NCBI RefSeq assembly: GCF_014595955.1
Contig: NZ_JABVCF010000004.1
Coordinates: forward strand, 1-64,000
DNA length: 64,000 nt
Source: Pseudaminobacter soli (ex Zhang et al. 2022)
Lineage (GTDB): Bacteria; Pseudomonadota; Alphaproteobacteria; Rhizobiales; Rhizobiaceae
Direction: 5' to 3'
Below are positions 35,344 through 44,946 of this stretch, one piece after another. The first letter of the stretch is position 1, and each line of letters begins with the position of its first letter. The translations under genes and the position numbers were made by a program. Under the pieces are notes generated by a model. That model was not told where the DNA came from. It was given only the letters and a program-made list of their open reading frames with translations, and ran no database searches.

Positions 35344-36449
35344 CAGACCTCCCTGCGCTCGAAATCGATGCGCGGATCGATCCAGGTGTAGATCAGGTCC
35401 GACAGCAGGCCGACCAGCAGCCCGATCAGCGAGAAGATGTAGAGGTTGGCGAACACCACCGGATAGTCGCGGTCGAGCACCGACTTGTAGCCGAGCAGGC
35501 CAAGGCCATCGAGCGAGAAGATGTTCTCGATCAGCAGCGAGCCCGTGAAGAAGGCGGAGATGAAGGCGCCGGGGAAGCCGGCGATCACGATCAGCATGGC
35601 GTTGCGGAACACATGCCCGTAGAGCACCCGCCGCTCCGACAGGCCCTTGGCGCGGGCGGTGACGACATACTGTTTTCGGATCTCGTCCAGGAAGGAATTC
35701 TTCGTGAGCAGCGTGGTTGTGGCGAAGGCCGACAGCACCATGGCCGTTAAGGGAAGGGTGAGGTGCCAGAAGTAGTCGAGGATCCGCTCCGGCCAGGACA
35801 GTTCGTGCCAGTTGTCGGAGACGAGATGCGCGAGCGGGAACCAGTCGAAGAAGGAGCCGCCGGCGAAAAGCACCATCAGCAGGATGGCGAACAGGAAGCC
35901 CGGGATCGCGTAGCCGACGATGACCACCGCGCTGGTCCAGATGTCGAAGGCCGAGCCGTCCTTCACCGCCTTTCGGATGCCGAGCGGGATCGAGATCGCG
36001 TAGGACAGCAGCGTGATCCAGAGACCGAGCGAGATCGACACCGGCATCTTCTCGATGATGAGATCCAGGACCGAGATTTTTCTGAAATAGCTCTCGCCGA
36101 AGTCGAAGCGCAGATAGTTCCACAGCATCTGGCCGAAGCGCTCGAGCGGCGGCTTGTCGAAGCCGAACTGTTTCTCCAGCCTCTTGATGAATTCGGGGTC
36201 GAGACCTTGCGCGCCGCGGTATTTCGACGAAACGTCGCCGCCGGCATCGAGCATCTGGCCGCCGCTCAGGTCGGCGCCGCCGCCACCGGAAATCCGATCG
36301 GTGGAATCGCCGCCCTGGCCGGTGAGTTTTGCAATGACCTGCTCGACCGGCCCGCCCGGCGCGAACTGGATGACGGCGAAGGAGATCGCCATGATCCCGA
36401 ACAGGGTCGGGATCATCAGAAGGATGCGGCGCAGGATATAGGCGGCCAT
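35343..36449 (-). CDS. yejB: Peptide ABC transporter permease YejB
   Basis: This 368-residue DppB-like permease has the standard opening [20 protein letters not shown] and a long periplasmic loop (about 30-105). Five further helices follow, with the EAA-type loop [20 protein letters not shown] and the end [13 protein letters not shown]. Its stop overlaps the yejE start (TGATG). It follows the two binding-protein genes after 93 bases. Confidence 0.93.
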   Translation of the reverse strand: MAAYILRRILLMIPTLFGIMAISFAVIQFAPGGPVEQVIAKLTGQGGDSTDRISGGGGADLSGGQMLDAGGDVSSKYRGAQGLDPEFIKRLEKQFGFDKPPLERFGQMLWNYLRFDFGESYFRKISVLDLIIEKMPVSISLGLWITLLSYAISIPLGIRKAVKDGSAFDIWTSAVVIVGYAIPGFLFAILLMVLFAGGSFFDWFPLAHLVSDNWHELSWPERILDYFWHLTLPLTAMVLSAFATTTLLTKNSFLDEIRKQYVVTARAKGLSERRVLYGHVFRNAMLIVIAGFPGAFISAFFTGSLLIENIFSLDGLGLLGYKSVLDRDYPVVFANLYIFSLIGLLVGLLSDLIYTWIDPRIDFERREV

Positions 36450-36542
36450 CAGGTTTTCCCGGTGAATCTTTGGGAGCGACGTCGCTCTACGTTGCGCGAA
36501 GGGGCGCCGCCGAGGCCATCCATCATAACCTGTACGATTGCG

Positions 36543-38408
36543 TTACCCCTTGCCAATCTTCGCCGCCTTGTCCTTGTCGAACCACCACAGCGTCTCGACC
36601 GGAAAGCCGTAGTCGGGCTTGGGCTCCTTGAACCCGAACATGTCCCAATAGGCGGCCCGATGACTAGCCGAGTACCAGCACGGCATCCAGTCCTGCCGCG
36701 CGCGCAAGACCCGATCAAGCGCCCGCATGGCGACAATAAGGCCTTGCCGGTCTTTGGTCTGGCCAACGGCCTCGATGAGGGCGTCGACAGCCGGATCGGC
36801 GGTGCCTGGAAGGTTGCGCGAACTCGGCACATTGGCGGAGCGCGAGTGGAAAAGCGTCTCCAGCCCTTCCCGCGTCGGGGTCGCGTCCCAGGACAAGGCC
36901 ATCATGACCACATCGAAGTCGAAGTCTGACTGCCGCGCCTGCATCTGCGCGGCGTCGATCAGGCGCACCGAAGCATCAATGCCGACGGCCCGCATGTTGT
37001 CGACCCAGGGCGCGAAGACGCGCAGGATGCTGTCGTCTTCGTCGAGCAGTTCCACCGTGAGACGCTCACCCTTGTCATCGACGAGGGTGCCGCCGGACCG
37101 CTTCCACCCGGCTTCCGCCAGCAGCTTCGACGCCGCGCCGAGGAGCTTGCGGTCGCGGCCAGAGCCGTTGGAGACCGGCTGCATCACCGCCTCGCCGAAC
37201 ACCTCGGGCGGAAGCTTGTCGCGCAGCGGATCGAGCAGGGCGAGTTCCTCGACCGAGGGCTGCCCCTCGGCCTTGTAGTCGGAGCGCTCGAACGTGGATT
37301 GGGAGCGCAGGTAGGCGTCGTAGAACAGGTTACGGTTCGCCCATTCGAAGTCGAAGCACATGGTGAGCCCGCGTCTCACCCGCACATCCTTGAAGCGATC
37401 CCGGCGAAGGTTGAAGGCCACGGCCTGCATCGAAGGCCGCTTCTCGTCCGGGAATTCGCGCTTGACCACCCGCCCATCCACGACGGCCGGGAAATCGTAG
37501 GCGGTCGCCCACAGCCGCGACGTGAACTCCTGGCGGAAGGATATATCGCCCTTCTTGAAGGCCTCGAAGGCGGCCTGCCGCTCGCGATAGAAGTCGATCC
37601 TGATCCGGTCGAAATGGTACTGACCGCGGTTCACGGGCAGGTCGCGGCCCCAATAGGCCTCGACCCGCTCATATTCGATCGACTGGCCCGGGCGCACACG
37701 CCCCACTCGATACGGCCCCGAGCCGAGCGGGGGTTTCAGGTCGCTGCTCTCGAAGGGATTGGCGGTGTAATAGGCTTTCGACAGAACCGGAAAGAGCACC
37801 GAATCGAGGATCGTGCGCTGCGAGTGACGCCCGGAAAAGGTCAGTCGCAGCCGGTGCTCATCCAGGGCTGCGGCGTCCGTGAGCTCGGTCAGCGTCAGCA
37901 TCAGGTTGGGGTGGCCCTGCTCCTTGAGGAGCTTGAAGCTGAAGGCGACGTCGTCTGCGGTCACCGGCGTGCCGTCGTGGAAGCGGGCTTCGGGCCGCAG
38001 TTGGAATTCAAAACTGTTGCCGTCCGGAGAGATCGTCACGGTCTCGGCAAGAAGGCCGTAGACGGCGTCCGGCTCGTCGATCGCGCGCGCCATCAGGGCG
38101 TCGAAGCAGAGCTCCATGCGGGGCGGGGCATCGCCGCGCGGCGCAAAACTGTTCAGCGTGTTAAAGGTCTGCGTGTTCTGATTGAAGACCCAGTTGGGCG
38201 GCGCGAAATTGAACGTCCCGCCCTTCGGGGCGTCCGGGTTGGCATAGTCGAACGCCTTGAAGTCGGCCGGATATTTGAGGTCGCCAAAGGCGGAAAGCCC
38301 ATGCAGCGGCGTGTTCGCGGGCACGGCGGCGAAGATGCGCCTCGGCAGAAGCGGAGCGGCAAGGGCTGCTCCAGACCCAGCGAGGAAACGGCGGCGGGAT
38401 GGGTGCAT
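36543..38408 (-). CDS. Yej-type peptide-binding protein, downstream copy
   Basis: This 621-residue extracellular solute-binding protein of family 5 has a twin-arginine-like signal (MHPSRRRFLAGSGAALAAPL). Family 5 blocks include FDALMARAIDEPDAVYGLLA, FQLRPEARFHDGTPVTADDV, PPLGSGPYRVGRVRPGQSIE and the C-terminal WYSASHRAAYWDMFGFKEPK. The start at 38408 overlaps the stop of the upstream paralogue (TGATG). Two binding proteins feeding one YejBEF suggest widened peptide specificity. Confidence 0.92.
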   Translation of the reverse strand: MHPSRRRFLAGSGAALAAPLLPRRIFAAVPANTPLHGLSAFGDLKYPADFKAFDYANPDAPKGGTFNFAPPNWVFNQNTQTFNTLNSFAPRGDAPPRMELCFDALMARAIDEPDAVYGLLAETVTISPDGNSFEFQLRPEARFHDGTPVTADDVAFSFKLLKEQGHPNLMLTLTELTDAAALDEHRLRLTFSGRHSQRTILDSVLFPVLSKAYYTANPFESSDLKPPLGSGPYRVGRVRPGQSIEYERVEAYWGRDLPVNRGQYHFDRIRIDFYRERQAAFEAFKKGDISFRQEFTSRLWATAYDFPAVVDGRVVKREFPDEKRPSMQAVAFNLRRDRFKDVRVRRGLTMCFDFEWANRNLFYDAYLRSQSTFERSDYKAEGQPSVEELALLDPLRDKLPPEVFGEAVMQPVSNGSGRDRKLLGAASKLLAEAGWKRSGGTLVDDKGERLTVELLDEDDSILRVFAPWVDNMRAVGIDASVRLIDAAQMQARQSDFDFDVVMMALSWDATPTREGLETLFHSRSANVPSSRNLPGTADPAVDALIEAVGQTKDRQGLIVAMRALDRVLRARQDWMPCWYSASHRAAYWDMFGFKEPKPDYGFPVETLWWFDKDKAAKIGKG

Positions 38409-40282
38409 CAATCGACGTTCTGGTATTTGGCCGCTAGCGCCTTCTCCTTCTCCGGGTCGATCCACCAGGAGTCGATGTCGGCGCCGACATAGGACGGCTG
38501 TTTCTCGGGGATGCCGAACTTGTTCCAATAGGCGAGCCAGAGCACCGGCCTATGGTATTGCGGCACGACGTAGAAGTTCCACAAAAGCACGCGGTCGAGC
38601 GCATGCGTGGCGGCCAGCAGATCTTCGCGGTCGGTCGCATAGATGACGCGCTCCACGAGAGCGTCCACGACAGGGTTCTTGATGCCCATCAGGTTGCGTG
38701 AACCGGCGATGTCGGCCGCCTTGGAACTCCAGTAGTCGCGCTGCTCGTTGCCGGGCGACTCCGACTGCGGAATGCGCGAGGTCAGCATGTCGAAGTCGAA
38801 ATTATTCAGCCGGTTTATGTACTGGCTGGGATCGACGATGCGGATGCGCGCATCGACGCCGACCTTCTTCAGCATGTTGACATAGGGTGTGGCGATCACC
38901 TCGTCGGTCGAGTTGTCGCCAAGGATCTCGATCGTGAACGGCTCGCCGGTCTTCTCATTGGTCATTCGGCCGTTCTTGATCTTCCATCCAGCCTCGCCGA
39001 ACCATTTCACGACTTCCCGGAGGTATTGCCGCTCGGATTGCGGCGCATCGTACACCGGCAGCTTGTACTCCTGCGTGAAGACCTCGGGCGGCAGTTGGTC
39101 GCGATAGGGCTCAAGGATCTCCAATTCCTTGCCCTGCGGCAGGCCGCTGGACGCCAATTCGCTCCCTTCGAAGAAGCTGTCGGTGCGCGTGTTGAAGCCG
39201 AAGAAGATCGTCCGGTTCATGTCCTCGAAATTGAACGCCCAGGTCAGCGCCTGGCGCACGCGCGGGTCCTGGAAGTTCGGACGGCGCAGGTTCATGACGA
39301 AGCCCTGCATGCCCTCGCCCCTGGACGTTTCATAGACCTTCTGGATCACGTTACCGTTCTTCACGGCCGGGAAAGTGTAGAAGGTCGCCCAGCGGCGCGA
39401 GCTATTCTCGCCGTGAATGTCCTCGTAGCCGCCCTTGGTGAAGGCCTGCCAGGCGGCGTTGTCGTCCTGGAAATAGGTGTAGCGGCGCCGGTCGAAGTTC
39501 TCGCGGCCGACCTTCACCGGCAGTTGCTGGCCCCAATAGTCCTTCACGCGCTCCCAGATGATCTCGGCGCCCGGCCGGAAGCTGGCGATCTTATAGGCGC
39601 CCGACCCGAGCGGCGGCTCGAGCGTAGGCTGGGTGATGTCGCGCTTCTTGCCGGAGGCATCTGTACCCTCCCACCAGTGTTTCGGCAGCACGACCAGATC
39701 GCCCATGATCTTGGGGAGCTCCCGGTTGCCCTTCTGGTCGAAGCGGAACTCCACTTCATGCTCGCCGACGGCAACTGCGTCGGTCACATTGGCGTAGTAG
39801 CGGCCATATTGCGGGCTGTTCTCTTTCAGCGTCTTCAGCGACCAGATCACGTCTTCCACGGTGATCGGCTTGCCGTCATGCCAGCGCGCGTTCGGATTGA
39901 GCCGGTAGGTCGCGGACGAAAAATCCTCGGGAAACTTGTAGGCCTCGGCGACCAGCGCGTGTCCGACCCCGGGCTCGTCGACCGACTGCTCCATCAGCGT
40001 GTCATAGAGCAGCCCACCACCGAAACCGGAGAGGCCGGCGGCCGGCGCGCCGCGCACGATGTAGGGATTGAAGCTGTCGAAGGTACCGTTCGCCACCGAG
40101 TTCAGGATGCCGCCCTTCGGCGCATCCGGATTGACGTGCTCGTATCGCTGGAAATTGCTGCCGTACTTGCTGTCACCCATGAGCGTGGAAGACGTCTGCC
40201 ATTCCTGCGCGTGACCTAGCTCTGCCTGGGCGACGAGCCCAAGCGCTAGAGTCAGCCCACCTGCAAGTGACAGAAACTTCAT
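38408..40282 (-). CDS. yejA: Yej-type peptide-binding protein, upstream copy
   Basis: This 624-residue family 5 binding protein starts at 40282 with a Sec signal peptide (MKFLSLAGGLTLALGLVAQA, cleavage near GHAQ) and the site CGGAGG six bases upstream. LNPNARWHDGKPITVEDVIW, PPLGSGAYKIASFRPGAEII and YHRPVLWLAYWNKFGIPEKQ mirror the downstream paralogue. It is the first gene of the operon yejA-like x2, yejB, yejE, yejF. Confidence 0.92.
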   Translation of the reverse strand: MKFLSLAGGLTLALGLVAQAELGHAQEWQTSSTLMGDSKYGSNFQRYEHVNPDAPKGGILNSVANGTFDSFNPYIVRGAPAAGLSGFGGGLLYDTLMEQSVDEPGVGHALVAEAYKFPEDFSSATYRLNPNARWHDGKPITVEDVIWSLKTLKENSPQYGRYYANVTDAVAVGEHEVEFRFDQKGNRELPKIMGDLVVLPKHWWEGTDASGKKRDITQPTLEPPLGSGAYKIASFRPGAEIIWERVKDYWGQQLPVKVGRENFDRRRYTYFQDDNAAWQAFTKGGYEDIHGENSSRRWATFYTFPAVKNGNVIQKVYETSRGEGMQGFVMNLRRPNFQDPRVRQALTWAFNFEDMNRTIFFGFNTRTDSFFEGSELASSGLPQGKELEILEPYRDQLPPEVFTQEYKLPVYDAPQSERQYLREVVKWFGEAGWKIKNGRMTNEKTGEPFTIEILGDNSTDEVIATPYVNMLKKVGVDARIRIVDPSQYINRLNNFDFDMLTSRIPQSESPGNEQRDYWSSKAADIAGSRNLMGIKNPVVDALVERVIYATDREDLLAATHALDRVLLWNFYVVPQYHRPVLWLAYWNKFGIPEKQPSYVGADIDSWWIDPEKEKALAAKYQNVD

Positions 40283-40373
40283 CGGCGACCTCCGAAACCG
40301 TACCGCTGCGGAACCTAGACCAATCGTGGCGGAATGGAACCGCCGCAGGCACACAACAGGCCTGAACCAAAAC

Positions 40374-40401
40374 AAAAAAGCCGGGGCGAACCCGGCTTTT
40401 T
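40374..40401. terminator. Bidirectional intrinsic terminator after cycM
   Basis: AAAAAAGCCGGG and CCCGGCTTTTT surround a short GCGAA loop. On the minus strand the GC stem is followed by TTTTTT, 26 bases after the cytochrome gene stop. It is symmetrical enough to work both ways. This is the clearest terminator in the window. Confidence 0.85.
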
Positions 40402-40426
40402 CGTGAAGGTCGAGATTACAATTCCG

Positions 40427-41293
40427 TCATTGAGCCGGAGCAGGCTGCGCCGGGGCGGTCCCCTCGGCCGGGGCCGGAGCGGTGCCTTCGGCGGGAGCAG
40501 GCGCCGCACCTTCGGCCGGAGCCGGAGCGGCCGCGCCGTCCGCAGGTGCGGGCGTTGCACCCTCAGCAGGGGCAGGAGCAGCGTTTTCGGCGGGAGCGGG
40601 TGCTGCCGGAGCAGTTCCTTCAGCCGGAGCCGCACCTTCGGCCGGTGCCGCAGGAGCCGCACCTTCGGCAGGCGCCGCGGCGCCTTCGGCCGGGGCGGCA
40701 CCCTCGGCCGGGGCTGCTGCGTTCTCAGCCGCAGGCGCCGCAGCCTCAGGCAGCGGTGCCGGCGAATCGGCCTTGGAACGGAGATAGGCGATCACCGCAG
40801 CCCGCTCTTCAGGCTTCTTGATGCCCGCAAAACCCATCGCAGTGCCCTTTATCAGGCCCTTCGGCGACAGCAGGAAATGGTCGAGATGCTCATAGTCCCA
40901 GACGACCGTGCCGCCCTGCGAGAACTCCTTCATCGCCGCCGAATAGGCGAAGCCCTCATGGCCGGCGATCGGGCGGTTCACCACGCCCCAGAGGTTCGGG
41001 CCGACCTTGTTGGCGCCGCTCTGATCGTCCGTGTGGCAGGCAGCGCACTTCTTGAAGGCGGCCTCGCCCGCAGCCAGATCGGCGGAGGCGATCAAGGGAA
41101 CGGCGACGTTGGCGGCCGCAGTCTCGGCGCCGCCGGCGCCACCCTGCGTCTCTTCGACAGCCTCGATGTGATAGCCGGGCTTTTCCGGGACGGGTTGGGC
41201 AAAGATCGCATCCGAGATGAGCGAGATCGAGAAAACCACGAAGACCGCGCCCAGCAGTCCCCCGATCAGCTTATTGTATTCGAAAGAGTCCAT
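40427..41293 (-). CDS. cycM: Membrane-anchored cytochrome c (CycM-like) with long Ala/Pro-rich tail
   Basis: This 288-residue protein begins [20 protein letters not shown], an uncleaved anchor as in rhizobial CycM, which passes electrons from the bc1 complex to aa3 oxidase. The haem site is CAACH at residues 83-87 and the likely distal methionine is M153 in GTAMGFAG. From about residue 178 to the end, some 110 residues are almost only A, P, E and G in APAEGAA-type repeats. Such a tail is much longer than the cytochrome needs; it may be a flexible spacer. AGGAGC precedes the ATG. Confidence 0.88.
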   Translation of the reverse strand: MDSFEYNKLIGGLLGAVFVVFSISLISDAIFAQPVPEKPGYHIEAVEETQGGAGGAETAAANVAVPLIASADLAAGEAAFKKCAACHTDDQSGANKVGPNLWGVVNRPIAGHEGFAYSAAMKEFSQGGTVVWDYEHLDHFLLSPKGLIKGTAMGFAGIKKPEERAAVIAYLRSKADSPAPLPEAAAPAAENAAAPAEGAAPAEGAAAPAEGAAPAAPAEGAAPAEGTAPAAPAPAENAAPAPAEGATPAPADGAAAPAPAEGAAPAPAEGTAPAPAEGTAPAQPAPAQ

Positions 41294-41491
41294 GCGCTCC
41301 TGGCTCCTGGTCGATACGCCCTCTCTCCGCGTGGATCCCCGCACGCGGATACCACCCCGCAGCCATGGGCCGCCGGTAAGGTGGCGCGGAAACTAGGTCT
41401 TTTGCTTGGTGCACGCAACTCCTATAAGAGCCCCCACCGTGAGACGTTTTGACACCTTTCAACGCATATTGCCGCACCCGCCAAGTACCTC

Positions 41492-42226
41492 ATGAGCAAC
41501 CTGATTCTGATCCCGGCCCGGATGGCCTCCACCCGCTTGCCTGGCAAGCCGCTCGCCGACATAGCGGGCAAACCTATGATCGTGCATGTCGCTGAGCGCG
41601 CCGCCGAAAGTGGCCTCGGACGCGTGGTCGTCGCGACCGACACGGTCGAAGTGGCGGATGCGGTGAGGGCCCACGGCTTCGAGGCGGTAATGACGCGGGT
41701 GAGCCACGAATCGGGCTCCGACCGCATCTTCGAAGCCCTTTCGGCCGTCGATCCTCGCGCAGAGGTCGAGTTCGTCATCAATGTACAGGGCGATCTGCCC
41801 ACGGTCGAGCCGGCGACGATCGCCGCTTCCGTCTCGCTGCTGGACGACCCCTCCGTCGACATCGGCACGCTCGGCGTCGAGATCGATCGCGACGAGGAAC
41901 GCACCAATCCGAACGTGGTGAAGATCGTCGGCTCGCCGCTCACGCCGTCGCGGCTGCGCGCCCTCTACTTCACGCGGGCCACGGCGCCCTGGGGCGAAGG
42001 TCCGCACTATCATCACATCGGGCTCTATGCCTATCGCCGCGCCGCACTCGCGCGTTTCGTAGCGCTGCAGCCTTCGGCGCTCGAGAAGCGCGAACGGCTG
42101 GAACAGTTGCGGGCGCTCGAGGCAGGAATGCGAATCGACGTCAGCCTCGTCGATTCGGTGCCGCTCGGCGTCGATACGCCCGAGGATCTGGAGCGCGCGC
42201 GCGAAATGCTTGCCGGGAAGGCCTGA
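41492..42226 (+). CDS. kdsB: 3-deoxy-manno-octulosonate cytidylyltransferase
   Basis: This 244-residue enzyme makes CMP-Kdo for the LPS core. The nucleotide-binding start is [57 protein letters not shown] and [14 protein letters not shown] (metal-binding aspartate) are the family blocks, and [17 protein letters not shown] is the late motif. It is divergent from cycM and pheA follows two bases after its stop. Confidence 0.95.
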   Translation: MSNLILIPARMASTRLPGKPLADIAGKPMIVHVAERAAESGLGRVVVATDTVEVADAVRAHGFEAVMTRVSHESGSDRIFEALSAVDPRAEVEFVINVQGDLPTVEPATIAASVSLLDDPSVDIGTLGVEIDRDEERTNPNVVKIVGSPLTPSRLRALYFTRATAPWGEGPHYHHIGLYAYRRAALARFVALQPSALEKRERLEQLRALEAGMRIDVSLVDSVPLGVDTPEDLERAREMLAGKA

Positions 42227-42228
42227 TC

Positions 42229-43092
42229 ATGTCGGAGAAGACCAACCGCATCGCCTTCCAGGGCGAGCCTGGCGCCAATTCCGATACGGCCTGCCGCAAC
42301 ATGTTCCCGGACATGGTGCCCCTGCCCTGCGCCACCTTCGAGGACGCCTTCAATGCCGTCGAAACCGGCAAGGCCGACCTGGCGATGATCCCGATCGAGA
42401 ACACGATCGCCGGCCGCGTCGCCGACATCCATCATCTGCTGCCGGAATCGAAGCTCCACATCATCGGCGAATATTTTCTGCCGATCCATTTCCAGCTGAT
42501 GGTGTTGCCGGGCGTCTCCCGAAAGGAAGTTAAGACGATTCACAGCCACATCCATGCGCTCGGCCAGTGCCGCAAATACATCCGCAAGAACGGGTGGAAG
42601 CCGATGGTCGCCGGCGACACGGCAGGTGCGGCCAAGCTCGTGGCCGAGACCGGCGACAGGACGATGGCGGCGCTCGCGCCGCGCCTCGCCGCCGACCTCT
42701 ATGGCCTCGACATCATTGATGAGAACGTCGAGGACACCGATACAAACGTCACCCGCTTCGTCGTGCTGACGAAGAGCAAGCAATGGGCTGAACGCCCGAC
42801 ACCCGACGCCAGGATGATGACGACCTTCATCTTCCATGTGCGCAACGTCCCGGCCGCGCTCTACAAGGCGATGGGCGGCTTCGCCACCAACGGCGTCAAC
42901 ATGACCAAGCTGGAGAGCTATCAGCTCGGCGCGTTTACCGCGACGCTGTTCTATGCCGACATCGAAGGCCATCCGGACGATACGCCGGTCAGCAACGCGC
43001 TGGAGGAACTTCGCTTCTTCTCGCGCGAGGTGCGCATCCTCGGCGTCTATCCGCGCAGCGACTCGCGCGAGGAATGGAAGCTCGCCGACTGA
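42229..43092 (+). CDS. pheA: Prephenate dehydratase
   Basis: This 287-residue monofunctional enzyme makes phenylpyruvate for phenylalanine synthesis. The catalytic domain (about 1-185) contains RIAFQGEPGANSDTACRNMF, DLAMIPIENTIAGRVADIHH and VTRFVVLTKSK, the T-R-F motif being catalytic. An ACT regulatory domain follows (MTTFIFHVRNVPAALYKAMG, then NMTKLESYQLGAFTATLFYA), so feedback inhibition by phenylalanine is expected. It has no chorismate mutase domain. The ribosome binding site lies inside the end of kdsB. Confidence 0.94.
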   Translation: MSEKTNRIAFQGEPGANSDTACRNMFPDMVPLPCATFEDAFNAVETGKADLAMIPIENTIAGRVADIHHLLPESKLHIIGEYFLPIHFQLMVLPGVSRKEVKTIHSHIHALGQCRKYIRKNGWKPMVAGDTAGAAKLVAETGDRTMAALAPRLAADLYGLDIIDENVEDTDTNVTRFVVLTKSKQWAERPTPDARMMTTFIFHVRNVPAALYKAMGGFATNGVNMTKLESYQLGAFTATLFYADIEGHPDDTPVSNALEELRFFSREVRILGVYPRSDSREEWKLAD

Positions 43093-43102
43093 TCCTCAGT
43101 CG
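43086..43102. terminator. Small perfect hairpin between convergent pheA and phosphoethanolamine transferase
   Basis: CGACTGA and TCAGTCG form a seven-base stem around TCC, overlapping the pheA stop. There is no U-run, so terminator function is uncertain. Confidence 0.3.
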
Positions 43103-43117
43103 ACGCCAGTATCGATA

Positions 43118-44773
43118 TCAGCCGTGGTGGTGCAGGCTCCTGCCTGCCCCGGTCGCGACGTGATGCGCCTTGCAAGCCTCGAAGATGTCCCGCGACCGCA
43201 CATGGACCGATGTCCTGACGTCCATCAGCCCCAGCACCGAGTGGAACAGATTATCCTGAGAGACCGGCTCGCTGCTCTTGTCGCGAAGGCATTCGGTGTC
43301 GATCGTCATCGCAGCCGCGAAGTCGTCGGAGAGCCAGGTCAGGAAGGGTATGTGCTTCTGAGCCTCGGGCGCGATGAGATAGGGCGCGCCGTGCAGGTAA
43401 AGTCCATCCTCCCCAAGCGATTCGCCATGGTCGGATAGATAGATCATGGAGGTCGAGAGGCGGTCCTGGCGCTGCTTGAGCAGGCCGATCACCTGCCCGA
43501 GGAAGTGGTCGGTATAAGCGATCGTGTTGTCGTAGGCATTCACCAACTGCTCATTGCTGCACTCGCTGAGATGAGGCGAATGGCAGTCCGGCTTGAACAG
43601 AGCGAACTCCCTGGGATAGCGCAGGAAGTAGGAAGGTCCGTGGCTGCCCAGCATGTGCAGCACGATGACCGTGTTCCTCTGCACATTATCGAGCAGAGGA
43701 CCGAGCCGGTCGACCAGGATCTGATCGAGGCATTCCTTACCGTGGCAAAGGGCCGGAGTTTCTTCGGGTGAGCTGTGAAAATAGGCAACCCGGTCCGCGA
43801 CGCCCTTGCTGCCGGTATTGTTGTCCAGCCAGTTGATGTCGACGCCGGCATGCTGCAGCACGTCGAGGAGATTTTCCGTCGAGCGGGCCTTCTTCTCGCC
43901 GAAGTCGGACTTGCCAAAGACCGAAAACATGCAGGGAACGGACACTGCCGTGAGCGTGCCGCAGCTCGTCGCATTCGGATAGTTGACGACGTCGGCGGCA
44001 CTCAGTTCGGGATTGGTGTCGCGGGGGTAGCCGTTCAGGCTGAAGTGATCCGCGCGCGCGGTTTCGCCGACGACCAGAACCGTCACCAGCGGCTTTTCGG
44101 CGACTCGCGCCAACGGCCCCTGGATTGCATCGGTTCCGAGCGGCTGCAGGACGACATTCCGGTCGCGCAGCTCCATCTTGGCGTACTTGATCGCCGCGAC
44201 CAGGGGCGCCCCGGGCGTCGACGTCTCCATCATCTCGCCGTGCTCGCGCAGGGTCGAGGCGATGCCCTCGAAGCTGGCCATGACGGCGATGCCGCAGACC
44301 AGCGCCCATGCCGTGCCGGCCAGCGCGTTCCTGGCGAACTGCCGCAAGAAGGAGGGGTGCCGCAGCCGCACCCAGGCAATCAGCACGCTCGGGATCGCGC
44401 CGTAGAGCAGCATGTGCAGCAAGAGCGCAGCGGTCACGTACTCTCCGGCTTCGCCTGACGTTGTATCGAACACGTCCCGGATGATGTTCCGGTCGATGAT
44501 CGCGCCATAGTGGTCGACGAAGTAGGACACCAAAGCCGACACGACCACCGCAAGGATGAAGGCCGGCTTGGCGATGTAGCGGTATGAAAAGACGGCAGCG
44601 CCGGCGAACATGAGCGCAACGTAGCCGATGGCGAAGCTTGCCCATTCCAGCGGAGCACCGGCAAAATATTCCGCCGCCTTGCTCCACAAAGTGTTGTTGA
44701 GGACGATCAGCACATAGCCGGCCACAAGCAAGCCAAGCGTCAGCGGCCCGATGGTCGGCCTGTGGATCCGCAT
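43118..44773 (-). CDS. Phosphoethanolamine transferase, EptA/sulfatase family
   Basis: This 551-residue inner-membrane enzyme has about five N-terminal helices (to about residue 190) and a periplasmic sulfatase-like domain. The nucleophilic threonine is in VVGETARADHFSLNGYPRDT. The metal-site blocks are YPNATSCGTLTAVSVPCMFS, DNNTGSKGVADR, IVLHMLGSHGPSYF and IYLSDHGESLGEDGLYLHGA. Several cysteine pairs are typical of EptA-like proteins. It adds phosphoethanolamine to lipid A or another glycolipid, changing resistance to cationic peptides. The second ATG (44773) is better spaced from GGAGAGG than the first (44779). Confidence 0.9.
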   Translation of the reverse strand: MRIHRPTIGPLTLGLLVAGYVLIVLNNTLWSKAAEYFAGAPLEWASFAIGYVALMFAGAAVFSYRYIAKPAFILAVVVSALVSYFVDHYGAIIDRNIIRDVFDTTSGEAGEYVTAALLLHMLLYGAIPSVLIAWVRLRHPSFLRQFARNALAGTAWALVCGIAVMASFEGIASTLREHGEMMETSTPGAPLVAAIKYAKMELRDRNVVLQPLGTDAIQGPLARVAEKPLVTVLVVGETARADHFSLNGYPRDTNPELSAADVVNYPNATSCGTLTAVSVPCMFSVFGKSDFGEKKARSTENLLDVLQHAGVDINWLDNNTGSKGVADRVAYFHSSPEETPALCHGKECLDQILVDRLGPLLDNVQRNTVIVLHMLGSHGPSYFLRYPREFALFKPDCHSPHLSECSNEQLVNAYDNTIAYTDHFLGQVIGLLKQRQDRLSTSMIYLSDHGESLGEDGLYLHGAPYLIAPEAQKHIPFLTWLSDDFAAAMTIDTECLRDKSSEPVSQDNLFHSVLGLMDVRTSVHVRSRDIFEACKAHHVATGAGRSLHHHG

Positions 44774-44946
44774 CGCCATTCCTCTCCGAATAGTTGTGGT
44801 ATTTTATGTGATGTTGATGATCGTCGCCATTCCACGAATGTGGCTTTTTCCTGTCTGACCGGGGAAAGCTTGTTCCCAATGCTGTGATCGCGACTGTTTG
44901 CGCGGGCTCCCAACCCCGCCGGAAATCCCAGCGATGACCGTGAAAA

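Noticed and set aside
40482-40821. Repeat-rich plus-strand frames ([12 protein letters not shown]-type)
   Set aside because: They are antisense to the Ala/Pro-rich tail of the cytochrome gene.
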